Source of the DNA: Thermaceae bacterium
GTDB lineage: Bacteria > Deinococcota > Deinococci > Deinococcales > Thermaceae
Direction of reading: 5' to 3'
NCBI GenBank assembly: GCA_015478585.1
Contig: JADMIM010000013.1
Coordinates: forward strand, 1-55,781
Length of the DNA stretch: 55,781 bases
This document shows, in pieces, positions 1 to 9,025 of the stretch. The notes under the pieces were generated by a model. The model did not search any database and was not told the DNA's origin. It worked only from the letters and a program-made list of their open reading frames with translations. Position numbers and translations under genes: made by a program. Numbering within the stretch: position 1 is the first letter of the stretch; every line of letters begins with the position of its first letter.

Positions 1-317
1 GCATTAGCCCGAACACCGGTAGGCCGCTCAAAACCCCCTTGAACCCCAGCCAGCCAAACAGCGCAAACAGGAAAAACCCCACCGCGAAACCCACGATGCC
101 CATTAGCAGGATCGGCTTGCGGCCCACCACCTCGCTGCGGCGGCCCCAGTAGGGAGCCAACAAAAACTGCATCAGCGCGTAACCAGTGGAGAACAGCCCA
201 GCCTGAAGCTCGGAAAAATGCAGCTCTCGAGCCAGCGGCCCGATGATGGGGAACAGGATCGAAAGACCGAGAATGCTGTTGAAGAGCGTCAGAAAGAGCA
301 AAGCCAACGGACTCACG
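1..317 (-). CDS. MFS transporter, N-terminal part (runs off the window)
   Basis: The reverse strand reads without stops from a GTG at 317 to the window edge, about 105 residues. The protein has hydrophobic segments and an MFS loop 2-3 signature of the form GRRSEVVGRK, typical of drug or solute:H+ antiporters; the start 'SPLALLFLTLFNSILGLSILFP' region resembles the TetA-like subgroup. No strong ribosome site precedes the GTG; the frame is open back to a stop about 40 bases upstream, so a CTG further up is possible. It lies downstream of, and in the same direction as, the glycosidase gene at 525-1232, separated by a repeat hairpin. Substrate unknown. Confidence 0.75.
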
Positions 318-400
318 TCGCCCAGTTTACGTCCGACTCGAGGACAAAAGTCTTATGGAGGTTACGCTCGAGACCCTTCCTCCAAGGCCAGGAGTTTTGA

Positions 401-442
401 TTAAATCCCCTCTCCCACAAGGGAGAGGGTTAGGGTGAGGGC
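401..442. repeat. REP-like hairpin repeat, copy 1
   Basis: Contains CCCTCTCCC-acaa-GGGAGAGGG followed by TTAGGGTGAGGGC. A second copy in opposite orientation is at 28872-28912 just before lysX. It separates the MFS gene from the glycosidase gene and could also slow or end transcription, but no clean U-tract follows. Confidence 0.6.
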
Positions 443-524
443 TTTTGCACAGGGGGTATGAAGCTTGCTTTCCACGCTCCGCCCAATGGGTTGTTGGGAG
501 AGAATTCCACGCCAGGAATGCCGC

Positions 525-1232
525 TCAAACCCTCGAGAGGGCTTTGTCGCTGATAAAGAGTTCCAGGCCGAATTGGTGGGCGCGGTGGTGGGCAAAAGCC
601 CGGAGGGCCGGGGTGTCGGCGTAGTCCAGGGCAAAGAGTTCCAGGTCGGTCTGGAGCAATTCCCCAGCCAGACGTTCGTGCTCCTGGAGAATTAGCTGCG
701 GCCAAGCCTCGTAGGTGCCGGTTTTGGTCCAGGCTACCGAGAAGGACTCAAACAAATGGCCGTCCACGAACTCCGCCAGACGGGGCAGCAGGGTGAAACC
801 TCGATTCGCCATCAAATAAGCGGGGTGGGTTTGTTCGCGCAGCAATGCCACCAACATCAGGACATGCGGAGCCTCCTCGGGAAAGACCTCAGCGATATCC
901 AAGGTGTCGAGGAATAGGCCCAGGAAGCCTTTATCCAAGGCCCCTCGAGCCTGGCTGAGCACCTGGTTTATCCAGCCGGGATGACTGACTTGTACATAAG
1001 CCCCACCCCAGTCGGGGTTCCTACGTTCGCGCTGCCAGGGAGCGGGTGGCCCGGTATCTTCACTAAGGCTCAGGTAAGCCAGTGGAAAAACCCCATGCCC
1101 CTTGAGCCAGGCCAGTTCACCGGCAGAATAAGATTCACTTTGCAGCACCACCCGTTGGTACTGGGCGAGTTTGGGCAACTCGCCTGCGCCGTAATAAAAG
1201 GCAATCGGTTTGGAGGATGAGGTAGGTAGCAT
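525..1232 (-). CDS. GH114-like endo-galactosaminidase family protein (Ega3/TM1410 type)
   Basis: A 235-residue (beta/alpha)8-type protein of the GH114 (glycoside-hydrolase-related, TM1410) family. Visible family features are a YLSLSED strand end near residue 50 in place of the usual YxSxGE, GLFLDTLDI with the catalytic-type Asp, HLFESFSVAW and FALDYAD. Fungal Ega3 of this family cuts galactosaminogalactan; that substrate here is inference. No signal peptide is seen, so it would be cytoplasmic, unlike Ega3. ATG at 1232 is preferred over a TTG at 1268 because GGAG lies 7 bases upstream. It is the last gene of the minus-strand exopolysaccharide run, about 220 bases after the epimerase gene. Residues usual in active members (YxSxGE) are partly altered, so activity is uncertain. 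Confidence 0.7.
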   Translation of the reverse strand: MLPTSSSKPIAFYYGAGELPKLAQYQRVVLQSESYSAGELAWLKGHGVFPLAYLSLSEDTGPPAPWQRERRNPDWGGAYVQVSHPGWINQVLSQARGALDKGFLGLFLDTLDIAEVFPEEAPHVLMLVALLREQTHPAYLMANRGFTLLPRLAEFVDGHLFESFSVAWTKTGTYEAWPQLILQEHERLAGELLQTDLELFALDYADTPALRAFAHHRAHQFGLELFISDKALSRV

Positions 1233-1337
1233 GGTCAACTCCGAAAAGCGGGAGGCTAGGCTTGTCAAGCGTCGAACGTCTAACGCTCAAGGTCGAAGGT
1301 CAAAGGTCGAAGGCCCAACAACCTAAAAACACTAACT

Positions 1338-1382
1338 GCGTCCCAGACGGTATTTATCAATAGGACAATTATGCTGTCCTGG
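1338..1382. repeat. Dispersed 45-bp element, copy 1
   Basis: Begins GCGTCCCAGACGGTATTT and ends TGTCCTGG. The same ends with the same spacing recur at 15980-16023. The rest of the 1233-1452 gap holds short GGTCGAAGG/GGTCAAAGG direct repeats and no gene. Confidence 0.55.
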
Positions 1383-1452
1383 TGTAGCTCTTAAGCCTCT
1401 GTATTTAGCCCTTTGCATTTTGCTGGTGAGTTCGGCGTTTAGCCCTCTGCCC

Positions 1453-2370
1453 TCAGCTCTCAGCTTGCCAGAGATATTCCACCGAATCTTTCAGGCTGTA
1501 GATCGGCTCCCAACCCAAGGTCTGGCGGATGCGGCTGATATCGGCCTGAATCCAGTTGACGCTGGCAGAGCGTGCCGGAGCAGGGTTGGCCTCGAGGATT
1601 TGACCCTGGAAACCGGCTGTCGCAGCCAAGAGCTGCACCAACTCCCGGTTACACACTGCCTGACCGCTGCCCACATTGAGGATGGGGGCCTCGAGGGGAG
1701 CTGCCAGTGCGGCCTTCACCACCGCCCTGGCCACATCCCGAACATCCACGAAATCGCGGTAGGCTCCCAACGGCCCCATCTCGATATAGTCACGGCCCTG
1801 CTTACGGGCCTGGCGCATCTGGGATGCGGCTCGGCCCAGCATGTTCTCGGCGGGAAGCCCGGCTCCGATAGGGTTGAAAACCCGCAGCACCACCCCGTCC
1901 AGGCGACCCTCGAGCTTCGCTAGCGCCACCAGTTGGGCGCTGGCTAGACGGGTTATCCCGTATACGCTCACCGGGTGGGTAGGGGAGTCCTCATTTACCG
2001 CGATTCCTGTTTCCACTACGCCGTATTCCCCTGCCGAGCCCAGCTTGACCAGGCGGGCCTGGGGGGCGGCTCGAGCCACCGCTTCGATAATCTTGGCTAC
2101 CACCAGCACATTGGCTTCGACCAACTCCAACACACTGCCGACCAGGCTTCCCACGGCGTTGATTACCACGTCGGGCTGGGCCTGTTGGATAATTGAGACC
2201 AACGCCTCGAGGGAACCCTGGCTCAGGTCGTGCTGTACCCAAGGGTCAGAGGCAGGGCGGTTCTTGCGGCCCAGACAGACCACGCTGGCTACCTGGGCTT
2301 CCTGGCGCAGGGCCTGATGGATATGCCGACCCAGAAACCCCGAAGCACCTAGCAAAAGCACCCTAGCCAC
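1453..2370 (-). CDS. NAD-dependent epimerase/dehydratase (extended SDR)
   Basis: 305 residues with the Rossmann motif GASGFLG at 8-14 and an RVFNPIGAG stretch typical of extended SDR sugar enzymes (4-epimerase, reductase or dehydratase). The catalytic motif reads YGITR at 137-141: the lysine of the usual YxxxK is arginine, checked on the nucleotides. Starts at GTG with an AGGTGAG site. It sits 27 bases after the nucleotidyltransferase gene and before the GH114-like gene, so it probably prepares a sugar nucleotide for the polymer. In the fungal galactosaminogalactan cluster the equivalent position is held by the Glc/GlcNAc 4-epimerase Uge3. Exact substrate cannot be read from sequence; the Arg substitution leaves activity open. 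Confidence 0.8.
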   Translation of the reverse strand: MARVLLLGASGFLGRHIHQALRQEAQVASVVCLGRKNRPASDPWVQHDLSQGSLEALVSIIQQAQPDVVINAVGSLVGSVLELVEANVLVVAKIIEAVARAAPQARLVKLGSAGEYGVVETGIAVNEDSPTHPVSVYGITRLASAQLVALAKLEGRLDGVVLRVFNPIGAGLPAENMLGRAASQMRQARKQGRDYIEMGPLGAYRDFVDVRDVARAVVKAALAAPLEAPILNVGSGQAVCNRELVQLLAATAGFQGQILEANPAPARSASVNWIQADISRIRQTLGWEPIYSLKDSVEYLWQAES

Positions 2371-2397
2371 AGCTCACCTGTTCCTCGAAACCCTGGC

Positions 2398-3132
2398 TCA
2401 ATCGCCCACGACCTGCAACAACTGGTCGGGCAGCAACCGGGGTTTTAGCTGATCGAACACCCGGTTGGCCTCGTCGTAGTCGTCGGGACGACCAATATCC
2501 AACCAGTAGCCATTAAACTCGTAGGCTGCGGGCAGGGTTTGCTGTGACAACAAATCCAGCACCAACTGGTCGAAGCCGAAGGGTTGGCCTATGGGGTAGG
2601 GCTCGAGGGTTTTACGGCTCAGGGCATAGATGCCCATGCTCACCGAGTAGGAAAGGGTGGGCTTTTCGGTAAAGCTCACGATGCGCTGGCCGCTGGTCTC
2701 GAGCACGCCAAAGTCAATTTTGACATCGCGCCGGTAGGTAGCCACCGAGAGGGGGGCCCCACTGCGGGTATGCGCCCGCATGAAGTCGCCGTAGTTAAGA
2801 TCGGTCAGCACATCCCCGTTCATCACCAGGAAATGTTCGGGCAAATACTCAAGAAAGCCAAACAGCGGGCCGATAGTGCCCAGCGGGGTGTCTTCCTCAC
2901 AGTAGGTGACTTCCAGACCCCACTTGCTGCCATCGCCCACGAAGGCCCGAATCAGCGAACCCAAATGACCGATGGCCAGGGTGATGCTACGAAAACCGTG
3001 TAGGCGCAACTGACGCAAAACGATGTCGAGAATCGCGTACTCGTTGCCAATCGGCACCAAGGGTTTGGGGAATGCCGTGGTGTAGGGCCTGAGGCGAACT
3101 CCTTTGCCACCCGCTAGAATGACTGCATGCAT
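2398..3132 (-). CDS. Sugar-phosphate nucleotidyltransferase
   Basis: A 244-residue NTP_transferase family protein that would join a nucleotide to a hexose-1-phosphate. The N-terminus [16 protein letters not shown] carries the GGxGxRL signature; [10 protein letters not shown] follows, and MNGDVL gives the metal-binding Asp. [15 protein letters not shown] near the C-terminus is typical of glucose-1-phosphate thymidylyltransferase or mannose-1-phosphate guanylyltransferase relatives. ATG 3132 is chosen over longer forms because AGGAGG lies about 8 bases upstream. No left-handed beta-helix acyltransferase tail is present. It supplies the exopolysaccharide operon with an activated sugar; which one is unknown. 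Confidence 0.85.
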   Translation of the reverse strand: MHAVILAGGKGVRLRPYTTAFPKPLVPIGNEYAILDIVLRQLRLHGFRSITLAIGHLGSLIRAFVGDGSKWGLEVTYCEEDTPLGTIGPLFGFLEYLPEHFLVMNGDVLTDLNYGDFMRAHTRSGAPLSVATYRRDVKIDFGVLETSGQRIVSFTEKPTLSYSVSMGIYALSRKTLEPYPIGQPFGFDQLVLDLLSQQTLPAAYEFNGYWLDIGRPDDYDEANRVFDQLKPRLLPDQLLQVVGD

Positions 3133-3245
3133 AATGAACCTCCTTCTGAACGGTGTAATTTGCCAATTGCTAAAGCCACACCCTGGGGTGGTAGACAAAA
3201 TGAGTTGAGGGTGAAGCTATCGGCCAAGTGCATGGGGTCTCCTTT

Positions 3246-4673
3246 TCAGCGATATTGCGCTATCTGACCGAGGCTAGCGCCCAGAACTGAGGCGACCACC
3301 CCCAGCAGTAGTGAAGTTGTGATCCAGTAGCTGAGGGCTGGGTCTAAGAACAAACTCAACCCCAAATACAGCAAAGCCGCTCCCGCGAAGCTGCCCAATA
3401 CCCACCACAGACGGCTCCTGGCGAGCAGGATAAAGTTGATATAAAAAACCCCCGCCAGCATCAGATGAGCCATGAACATCATCGCTCCCTGGATACTTAG
3501 CTGCTCGAGCTGGCTGAGTATTAGAGCACAGGCCAAGGAAACTATGGCTACTACAAAGAGGGCCGCCCCCAAGGTCTCGAGCAGTACCCGTCGCTCCCCC
3601 ACCACAAATTCCTGGACTCTCTGGGTTTCGCGCAGGAGCAAAACCGAACGTTCGCGGAAACGCCGAACCTGCCATTCCAAAACCCCCATGCTGACCACCA
3701 ATGGCATGATGCTCAGGCTGAGATCGAGGTTGGAGAACATATAGTGAGTATTCCCCAGCAAAACCAAGGCCGCAGAAAGTGCGCCGTAAACCAGCAGTGG
3801 CAAGCCACCCAGGTAATCCTTAGGGGCCAGGGTGGGCGAGAAATCTTTGGCCTTGGGGGTCGTCCAGATGGCATAGCAAGCGGCAGTCAGGCCCAGAGCC
3901 AGGGTGGCTAGCGAACCGCCTATCGCACTTCCCTGGGCCGGGGTAGGGGAGCCTGCTGCCAGATACCAGACATTGGTCAGGATGCTGGGGAGCAACACCA
4001 CCAATAGCCAGCCCTCGAGCCGGTAGATAATCAAAACCGAGGCCACCATCTGATAGGCCATCTGGGCTGTAGCAAATGCAACGGTTTGCGGCCCCAGACC
4101 CCACCAGTGGCTCAGCAACACTGCCCCCACCTCCACGATGCCAATCCCAATCAGGCATAAGCGCAGCAAGAGCCGGGCTGCTTCTTCCTGAAAACCCCGC
4201 CCGATGAGCCGGTAGACCAGCCAGCTCATGCCCAGACCCCAGGCCCAGCCCACTGCCGTGCTGAGCACCAGCCCGATCAGCAGACCTTTAGAACCGATGG
4301 CCTGAGAAATCGCCGGGTAGGCCAGGGCAGGCAACACAAACAGCACCCCATGCGAGAGTTCGCGCAGGGTTTGCCAGCGCCCACTGGAAAAGGGCGTATC
4401 GGCTGCGACTTTGAGCCTACGCGGGACACTGCGGTATAGCTCCTCAGCGACCGCAAACACATCCGGCAGGCCATACTCCTCACGGGCGATGCGGTCGGTG
4501 ATGCCTCCGCTTTCCAGGGCTGCGGCAACTTGCAGAGAATCCACCGCCGTGGTGCAGACATAGTTGAACTGCCGGGCCAACTGCGACAGCGCCGTCTGGG
4601 AGCGGCGATCCGAGCCAATATAGGTCACTACAGCCATTTCTGGTGGAGGGTGGTACTCGTTGCGCTGGCTCAT
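3246..4673 (-). CDS. PelG-like polytopic membrane protein
   Basis: 475 residues: a soluble N-terminal 100-110 residues (IGSDRRSQTALSQLARQ and neighbours) then roughly ten to twelve hydrophobic segments to the end. It follows the PelF-type gene by 11 bases, and its AGGAG ribosome site overlaps the pelF stop codon. In Pel systems the GT PelF is partnered by PelG, a 12-span protein that exports the chain through the inner membrane; length, topology and position fit that role, but I see no diagnostic residue motif, so the assignment rests mainly on context. Alternative: another MOP/flippase-type exporter. Acts in the cytoplasmic membrane. Confidence 0.65.
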   Translation of the reverse strand: MSQRNEYHPPPEMAVVTYIGSDRRSQTALSQLARQFNYVCTTAVDSLQVAAALESGGITDRIAREEYGLPDVFAVAEELYRSVPRRLKVAADTPFSSGRWQTLRELSHGVLFVLPALAYPAISQAIGSKGLLIGLVLSTAVGWAWGLGMSWLVYRLIGRGFQEEAARLLLRLCLIGIGIVEVGAVLLSHWWGLGPQTVAFATAQMAYQMVASVLIIYRLEGWLLVVLLPSILTNVWYLAAGSPTPAQGSAIGGSLATLALGLTAACYAIWTTPKAKDFSPTLAPKDYLGGLPLLVYGALSAALVLLGNTHYMFSNLDLSLSIMPLVVSMGVLEWQVRRFRERSVLLLRETQRVQEFVVGERRVLLETLGAALFVVAIVSLACALILSQLEQLSIQGAMMFMAHLMLAGVFYINFILLARSRLWWVLGSFAGAALLYLGLSLFLDPALSYWITTSLLLGVVASVLGASLGQIAQYR

Positions 4674-4684
4674 TCAAGGCTCTC

Positions 4685-6193
4685 CTAGGCGGATACACCC
4701 ATCTCGAGCAAGGCTTCCTCATCGAGGTAGGTAGGGCCGGTCAGGGCCTCCTCGTAGACTTGGCGATAGGCTTCGATAGATTGCTCGAGGGTAAATTTTT
4801 GCAAAACCCGCTCTCGAGCCTCTGCTCCCAGACGCTGGCGCAAATCTGGATTGCTCAGCAGTTCGAGACACGCCGCCGCAATGGCTTGGGTGTCTCGGGG
4901 TGGCACCACGATGCCCGCTTCGCCGACCCCTTCGGCTACCCCGCCCACGTTGGTAGATACCGTAGCCCGCCCACAGGCCATGGCCTCGATCACGGTGTAG
5001 GGAAAGCCTTCGGAAATACTGCTCAAAACCACCACGTGCCCCGCTCGGTAGGCTTGCGCAGGGTGGGCCACCCGCCCTTCAAAACGCACCGAGGCCTCGA
5101 GGCCGAGTTGACCAATCAGGGCCAGGCAGCTCTCGTAATACATTTCGTTGCCCGCTGGAACGGGCCCGAAAATGCGCAACTTGGCTCCTTCGATTCGTTT
5201 TTGCACCAGGGCGAAAGAGCGGATTAGGGTGTGGATGTCCTTGAGCGGGTCTATGCGGCCCATGAACACGATAGTGGGTGTTTCCACTTCTTCTTCTGCA
5301 GGCAGGAACTCACTGGGGTCTACCCCGTTGTACATGGTACGAAGTTGGCCCAGCCTGGCCCCGTTATGAAGCTCCCAGCGGCGGTTGTAGCGCGAATGTG
5401 GGGCAATGATATCAGCCACTTGGTAGGCCGAGCTGTTGAGCAAGCGGAAAAAGTTGAGCAACAACATCTTGACCGCGTAGGACAGCGGGTCGTGTAGGTA
5501 GCTGAGGTAGCGCTCGCGCAGATAAATCCCGTGTTCAGACAGCACCAGAGGGGTTCCATAAGTCCACTTGGAGGCCATGCCCACCAGGGTGCTGAGCCCG
5601 CTCATGGCGGTATGAACCAGATCTACCTTCAAGGGTGGGTGTGACAGGGGGCGCAGCAGGTGCTCGAGAAAATCCAATACCATCAGTGCGTCCGCCAGGG
5701 TCAGGATGGGTTTGGGTTTGGCTGTGGGCGACTCCACGCCCTCGTCCATCTCGGCGGTGTGCCATAAATCCATGAGCTGCTCGAGGGAACGGTTGGACAG
5801 CAAAGCCGCCGAAAGGTCGGCCTCCTGGGCATATCTAAACAGGGCATGCAGCGAGTTCAAGAAGGAGTTATAAATCCCCAGGGGCTGCTGGTTCAGCATC
5901 GCTGTAGGCCGAATCAGGGTTCTCAGGAAGGTCAAATAGACCTGTTCAAACCAATCCGGGGTGAGTTCACCTCCAATTTTGCGGGGAGTTGGTTCAAATC
6001 CCCACAGGGGTAGGTTGGTTATCTGAACCAGGTTAGGGGGGGCAGTCCAGGTGCTCTTCTCCAGGCCGTTCACGCTCACTGCCACCACGTGAAAGCTTTG
6101 ATCGGGCATACCCTGGATGAGCTGGTGACACCACACACTCACCCCCCCGGTGTAGTACGGATAAGTTCCTTCGGTAACTAGGGCAATTTTCAC
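4685..6193 (-). CDS. pelF: PelF-type GT4 glycosyltransferase
   Basis: 502 residues. The N-terminus MKIALVTEGTYPYYTGGVSV is the DUF3492 start found in PelF proteins; LSEHGIYLRER at 218-228 is another PelF-type stretch. The C-terminal GT4 half carries MGRIDPLKDI (311-320) and SEGFPYTVIEAM with the EX7E donor-binding pair at 395 and 403. PelF is the cytoplasmic UDP-GlcNAc/GalNAc-using polymerase of Pel polysaccharide and its relative forms part of the fungal galactosaminogalactan synthase. GTG start at 6193; only a weak AGG precedes it. A 149-base gap separates it from the deacetylase gene upstream, so an extra promoter there is possible. Confidence 0.85.
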   Translation of the reverse strand: MKIALVTEGTYPYYTGGVSVWCHQLIQGMPDQSFHVVAVSVNGLEKSTWTAPPNLVQITNLPLWGFEPTPRKIGGELTPDWFEQVYLTFLRTLIRPTAMLNQQPLGIYNSFLNSLHALFRYAQEADLSAALLSNRSLEQLMDLWHTAEMDEGVESPTAKPKPILTLADALMVLDFLEHLLRPLSHPPLKVDLVHTAMSGLSTLVGMASKWTYGTPLVLSEHGIYLRERYLSYLHDPLSYAVKMLLLNFFRLLNSSAYQVADIIAPHSRYNRRWELHNGARLGQLRTMYNGVDPSEFLPAEEEVETPTIVFMGRIDPLKDIHTLIRSFALVQKRIEGAKLRIFGPVPAGNEMYYESCLALIGQLGLEASVRFEGRVAHPAQAYRAGHVVVLSSISEGFPYTVIEAMACGRATVSTNVGGVAEGVGEAGIVVPPRDTQAIAAACLELLSNPDLRQRLGAEARERVLQKFTLEQSIEAYRQVYEEALTGPTYLDEEALLEMGVSA

Positions 6194-6342
6194 TGAGTCT
6201 ACCTGTGTCGGAATGCGATAAAAGAGGCTCGAGGTCTATGGCTAGAGACTTTTGACCTGGGTGGAGCTGGTTTTTTCTTTCTTTAACCGCTAAATATCCT
6301 ATACCGTGATGATCAAGAAAATATCTGCTAACAACCGTAGGT

Positions 6343-8601
6343 TTAGGGCTCGTCGGAAGGCGGGCTATCTGGGGCATCGGGCACCATTTGCAGGCTGACA
6401 TCGCCCAGATTGCCACTGAGGGTAGCCACATAAGCTGCTGGGGTCAGGGTGAGGGTCTGTCCCGAAGCCAGGCTCAGGCGTGAGATGGTGTTGCCGTTGT
6501 AGCTCTCGGCGGGAATACCCGTAACTGAGGCTCCGCTCAGGAAGAGGGTTCCGGCAACCGACGAACTAACCGTAACCTGCTTCAGGGCACGATCCCAGAC
6601 GGCCTTGGTACCTTGCAGGGTGTTGAAGTGGCTGGTGCGGTAGGCAGCCTCGGCTCCCAGGCTTTGCCAGGGCAGATTCTTTAGATTGGCCTTGAAGTAG
6701 GTACTGTACTTGCCTATCAGAGCATCTATCCAGTCGAAAAGCAGATTGTGGTTGGTGGAATACTGTCGCAAGTTGGCGATGTGGAAGGTGTGGGAATATA
6801 GCGAGCCCGTCGCCAGGTGGCCGAGGGCGATGTTGGTCTCGGCATCAATAACTTGCGGGTAGGTCAGGTCTTGAGGCCAGTAGCGCAGTGCACCATTAGC
6901 ACAGGTACCACTGGGGCCAAAGAAGCAGTTATAAATGCTGGCTTCCTCGTCGGGGGTGGTGGCGAGGTAGGCGATGTTGGTGGGCCAGTCCGGCACGACC
7001 AGCAGGCTCGAGTTCATGGGGTGGACAATGCCGCAGTTAAAGCAGCTCGGCTGCTCGCTCTTAAAGGACATATTGCCGTGCAGGTATTTGATGCCGTAGG
7101 CGGCGGCTTCGGAAATAAGGTCGGGGTTGGAGGCCATCAGACCGTAATCGGTGGGGGGGTCAATGTCATCGTTGCAGTTGGGGTTGTATACCCCCAGGCC
7201 AGAATACTCACCGGTTTTGAGCACGGTTCTGTTGGTGATGTTGAGGCCCATAGCCTGACCGTCGGTAATGTTCTGCCGAATTTCGGTTCTAATCTGAGCT
7301 GCGGTAATTACTGGACAAGTAGGGTCTCCCGGATAGTTTTGCATCTTGGGATGGGTCAGGGTGTGGTTGATAAAGCGGAAATCGCTCCTGAGGCAGCGGG
7401 TGGTGCTGGTAAAGGGGTCTGGGCTAGACATGGTGACGTTACAACCCGTGGCCCCTGAGGTTCCGTTGGCGGGTGCGGTCAGGTCGGCATCGCCCGCGTT
7501 GTAGGCGATATTGAGCATGAACGAGGGCAGCACCGATGCGTATTTGGTAATCATAGATCGCTGGAGTTGATAGGTACTGACGGCATCAGTGGGAGACATG
7601 CTGAACCCACCAGGCACGTAAGTTCCATCGGGGTTGCGCTCGTCGGCAGAGTTGAACCAGTCGTCTACGTCTACATGCAGGTAATGCTTGCGCTCGCCTA
7701 AGAACACGCCTTTACTGGCCCAGCGAATCAGGCTATACGCCAGCAGGTTGGCTTGCAGTAGATACTGGTTGGTGGTAAAGGTCAGGGCCAACCTTTCACG
7801 TCCGTCGGTAGAGGGGCTGAGTACCCCTAGAATGCTGCCGCCTGAACTCAGGAGAGAGGTCGCATTGCAGCCCGCCGCGATGCTGTCTTGGTAGACATAG
7901 GAATAGGTAATGGGAATGCTGGCGGTAGCCTTGAGTTCACTGAAGACTTTGGCTCCCGCAGAGGTCATGCTGGCATTCAGCGGGGTCGCATTAACCCCAC
8001 CTTCTCTGATCGGGCGCAAGCAGTAATCCTCGGGGAAAGTGCCATAAGAGGTATAGAGCGAAACCTGGCGCACTTTATAGTTGCGCTCATAGTCCCACAA
8101 GGTATTCCATTCCACCCCGTCAAAGGCGCTGAGGTAGTTGCCAGAGGCATCCTGGTAGAGCAGGGAGTTGTTGGTGAGCAAGATGGCGCTGTATTTTCCG
8201 GAACCGTCGGTATCTATCAAGCTGGCTGTGGTCAGAGGGGTACTTTGAGCCAGGAGCACGTCATAGGGTGTACCAACTTGATCCAGAACAGCTTTCCAGG
8301 TGGGCAGGCCAAAGTCATCGGCGTTGAGGGCGACAATCAGAAACTTGAGCTGAACTTTGTCGGTCACGGCGAAAGGCTGAACGCCAATATTCAAGGGGAT
8401 AATCCCCTCTTTCTGTGGCAGCGCCCCCGGAACTTGGGGCTGGGGTAGAGCCGGAAGGCCAGGAATGATCTGTCCGGTGTTGTGATTGTTGGAAGGGTTA
8501 GAAGTAGGATTTTTTTGAGATTGACTACATCCTACGATTATCAACAAAAAAGCCACTATCAATCCCCACTCGAGCAGCCGCTTCCCGCCTGATTTGTGCA
8601 T
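6343..8601 (-). CDS. CE18/Agd3-type polysaccharide deacetylase lipoprotein
   Basis: 752 residues. Starts at ATG 8601 with AGGAGG 5 bases upstream; a hydrophobic helix ends in a lipobox IIVGC (Cys25), so it should be a lipoprotein facing outside the cytoplasmic membrane. After a low-complexity linker comes a domain ordered as in fungal Agd3: HVDVDDWF at 309-316 (metal/catalytic Asp pair) and NHTLTHP with His413 and His417, followed by SHTFH further on. Agd3 removes N-acetyl groups from GalNAc residues of galactosaminogalactan; PelA does this for Pel. Odd features are many Cys in the mature part and a beta-rich C-terminal 90 residues. First gene of the minus-strand operon. Confidence 0.8.
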   Translation of the reverse strand: MHKSGGKRLLEWGLIVAFLLIIVGCSQSQKNPTSNPSNNHNTGQIIPGLPALPQPQVPGALPQKEGIIPLNIGVQPFAVTDKVQLKFLIVALNADDFGLPTWKAVLDQVGTPYDVLLAQSTPLTTASLIDTDGSGKYSAILLTNNSLLYQDASGNYLSAFDGVEWNTLWDYERNYKVRQVSLYTSYGTFPEDYCLRPIREGGVNATPLNASMTSAGAKVFSELKATASIPITYSYVYQDSIAAGCNATSLLSSGGSILGVLSPSTDGRERLALTFTTNQYLLQANLLAYSLIRWASKGVFLGERKHYLHVDVDDWFNSADERNPDGTYVPGGFSMSPTDAVSTYQLQRSMITKYASVLPSFMLNIAYNAGDADLTAPANGTSGATGCNVTMSSPDPFTSTTRCLRSDFRFINHTLTHPKMQNYPGDPTCPVITAAQIRTEIRQNITDGQAMGLNITNRTVLKTGEYSGLGVYNPNCNDDIDPPTDYGLMASNPDLISEAAAYGIKYLHGNMSFKSEQPSCFNCGIVHPMNSSLLVVPDWPTNIAYLATTPDEEASIYNCFFGPSGTCANGALRYWPQDLTYPQVIDAETNIALGHLATGSLYSHTFHIANLRQYSTNHNLLFDWIDALIGKYSTYFKANLKNLPWQSLGAEAAYRTSHFNTLQGTKAVWDRALKQVTVSSSVAGTLFLSGASVTGIPAESYNGNTISRLSLASGQTLTLTPAAYVATLSGNLGDVSLQMVPDAPDSPPSDEP

Positions 8602-9025
8602 GTATCCCTCCTGAATATTAAGCAAAGATTGGGTTGAGCCTAAAGGTAGTGCCCTGCGTCTGTGATGGTCTTAAACTCATTGCTGTTAATCGTTTTTACT
8701 TATTCTTTACCACATTAATTTAGCACAGTTGTAGATGTTTTAATGCATTATTCATTCGTTACAAACTATGTATCTCATGTAACGCTCAAAAAACCAATGA
8801 TGGCAATAAGAATAGCTTGGATGCAACGGGTTTGTAACGTTTTAGGTTATAGGTTTTGAAGGTCGCAATTTTTCTATAAAGCCCGTTCTGAAAGATGTTT
8901 TTGGCATTGCTGGTGCTATAAAGTCGGGGATAGACCGGATTGAGCCGATACTTGTACAATGTCTTGACACATAGATTGAACCGGCCCGTTGACGTGCGCG
9001 TTTTTAGCTCAAGAAAGGGGTAATA
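8602..9025. promoter_or_regulatory. AT-rich divergent control region of the exopolysaccharide locus
   Basis: A 424-base stretch without a gene, clearly more AT-rich than its surroundings. CGTTACAAA at 8757-8765 is the exact reverse complement of TTTGTAACG at 8831-8839, and a third half-site GTAACG lies at 8779-8784, which suggests binding sites for one regulator. TATAAA at 8917 and TACAAT at 8955 are possible -10 boxes for the rightward genes; none has a convincing -35. The downstream gene at 9026 has AAGGGG as ribosome site. Confidence 0.5.
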
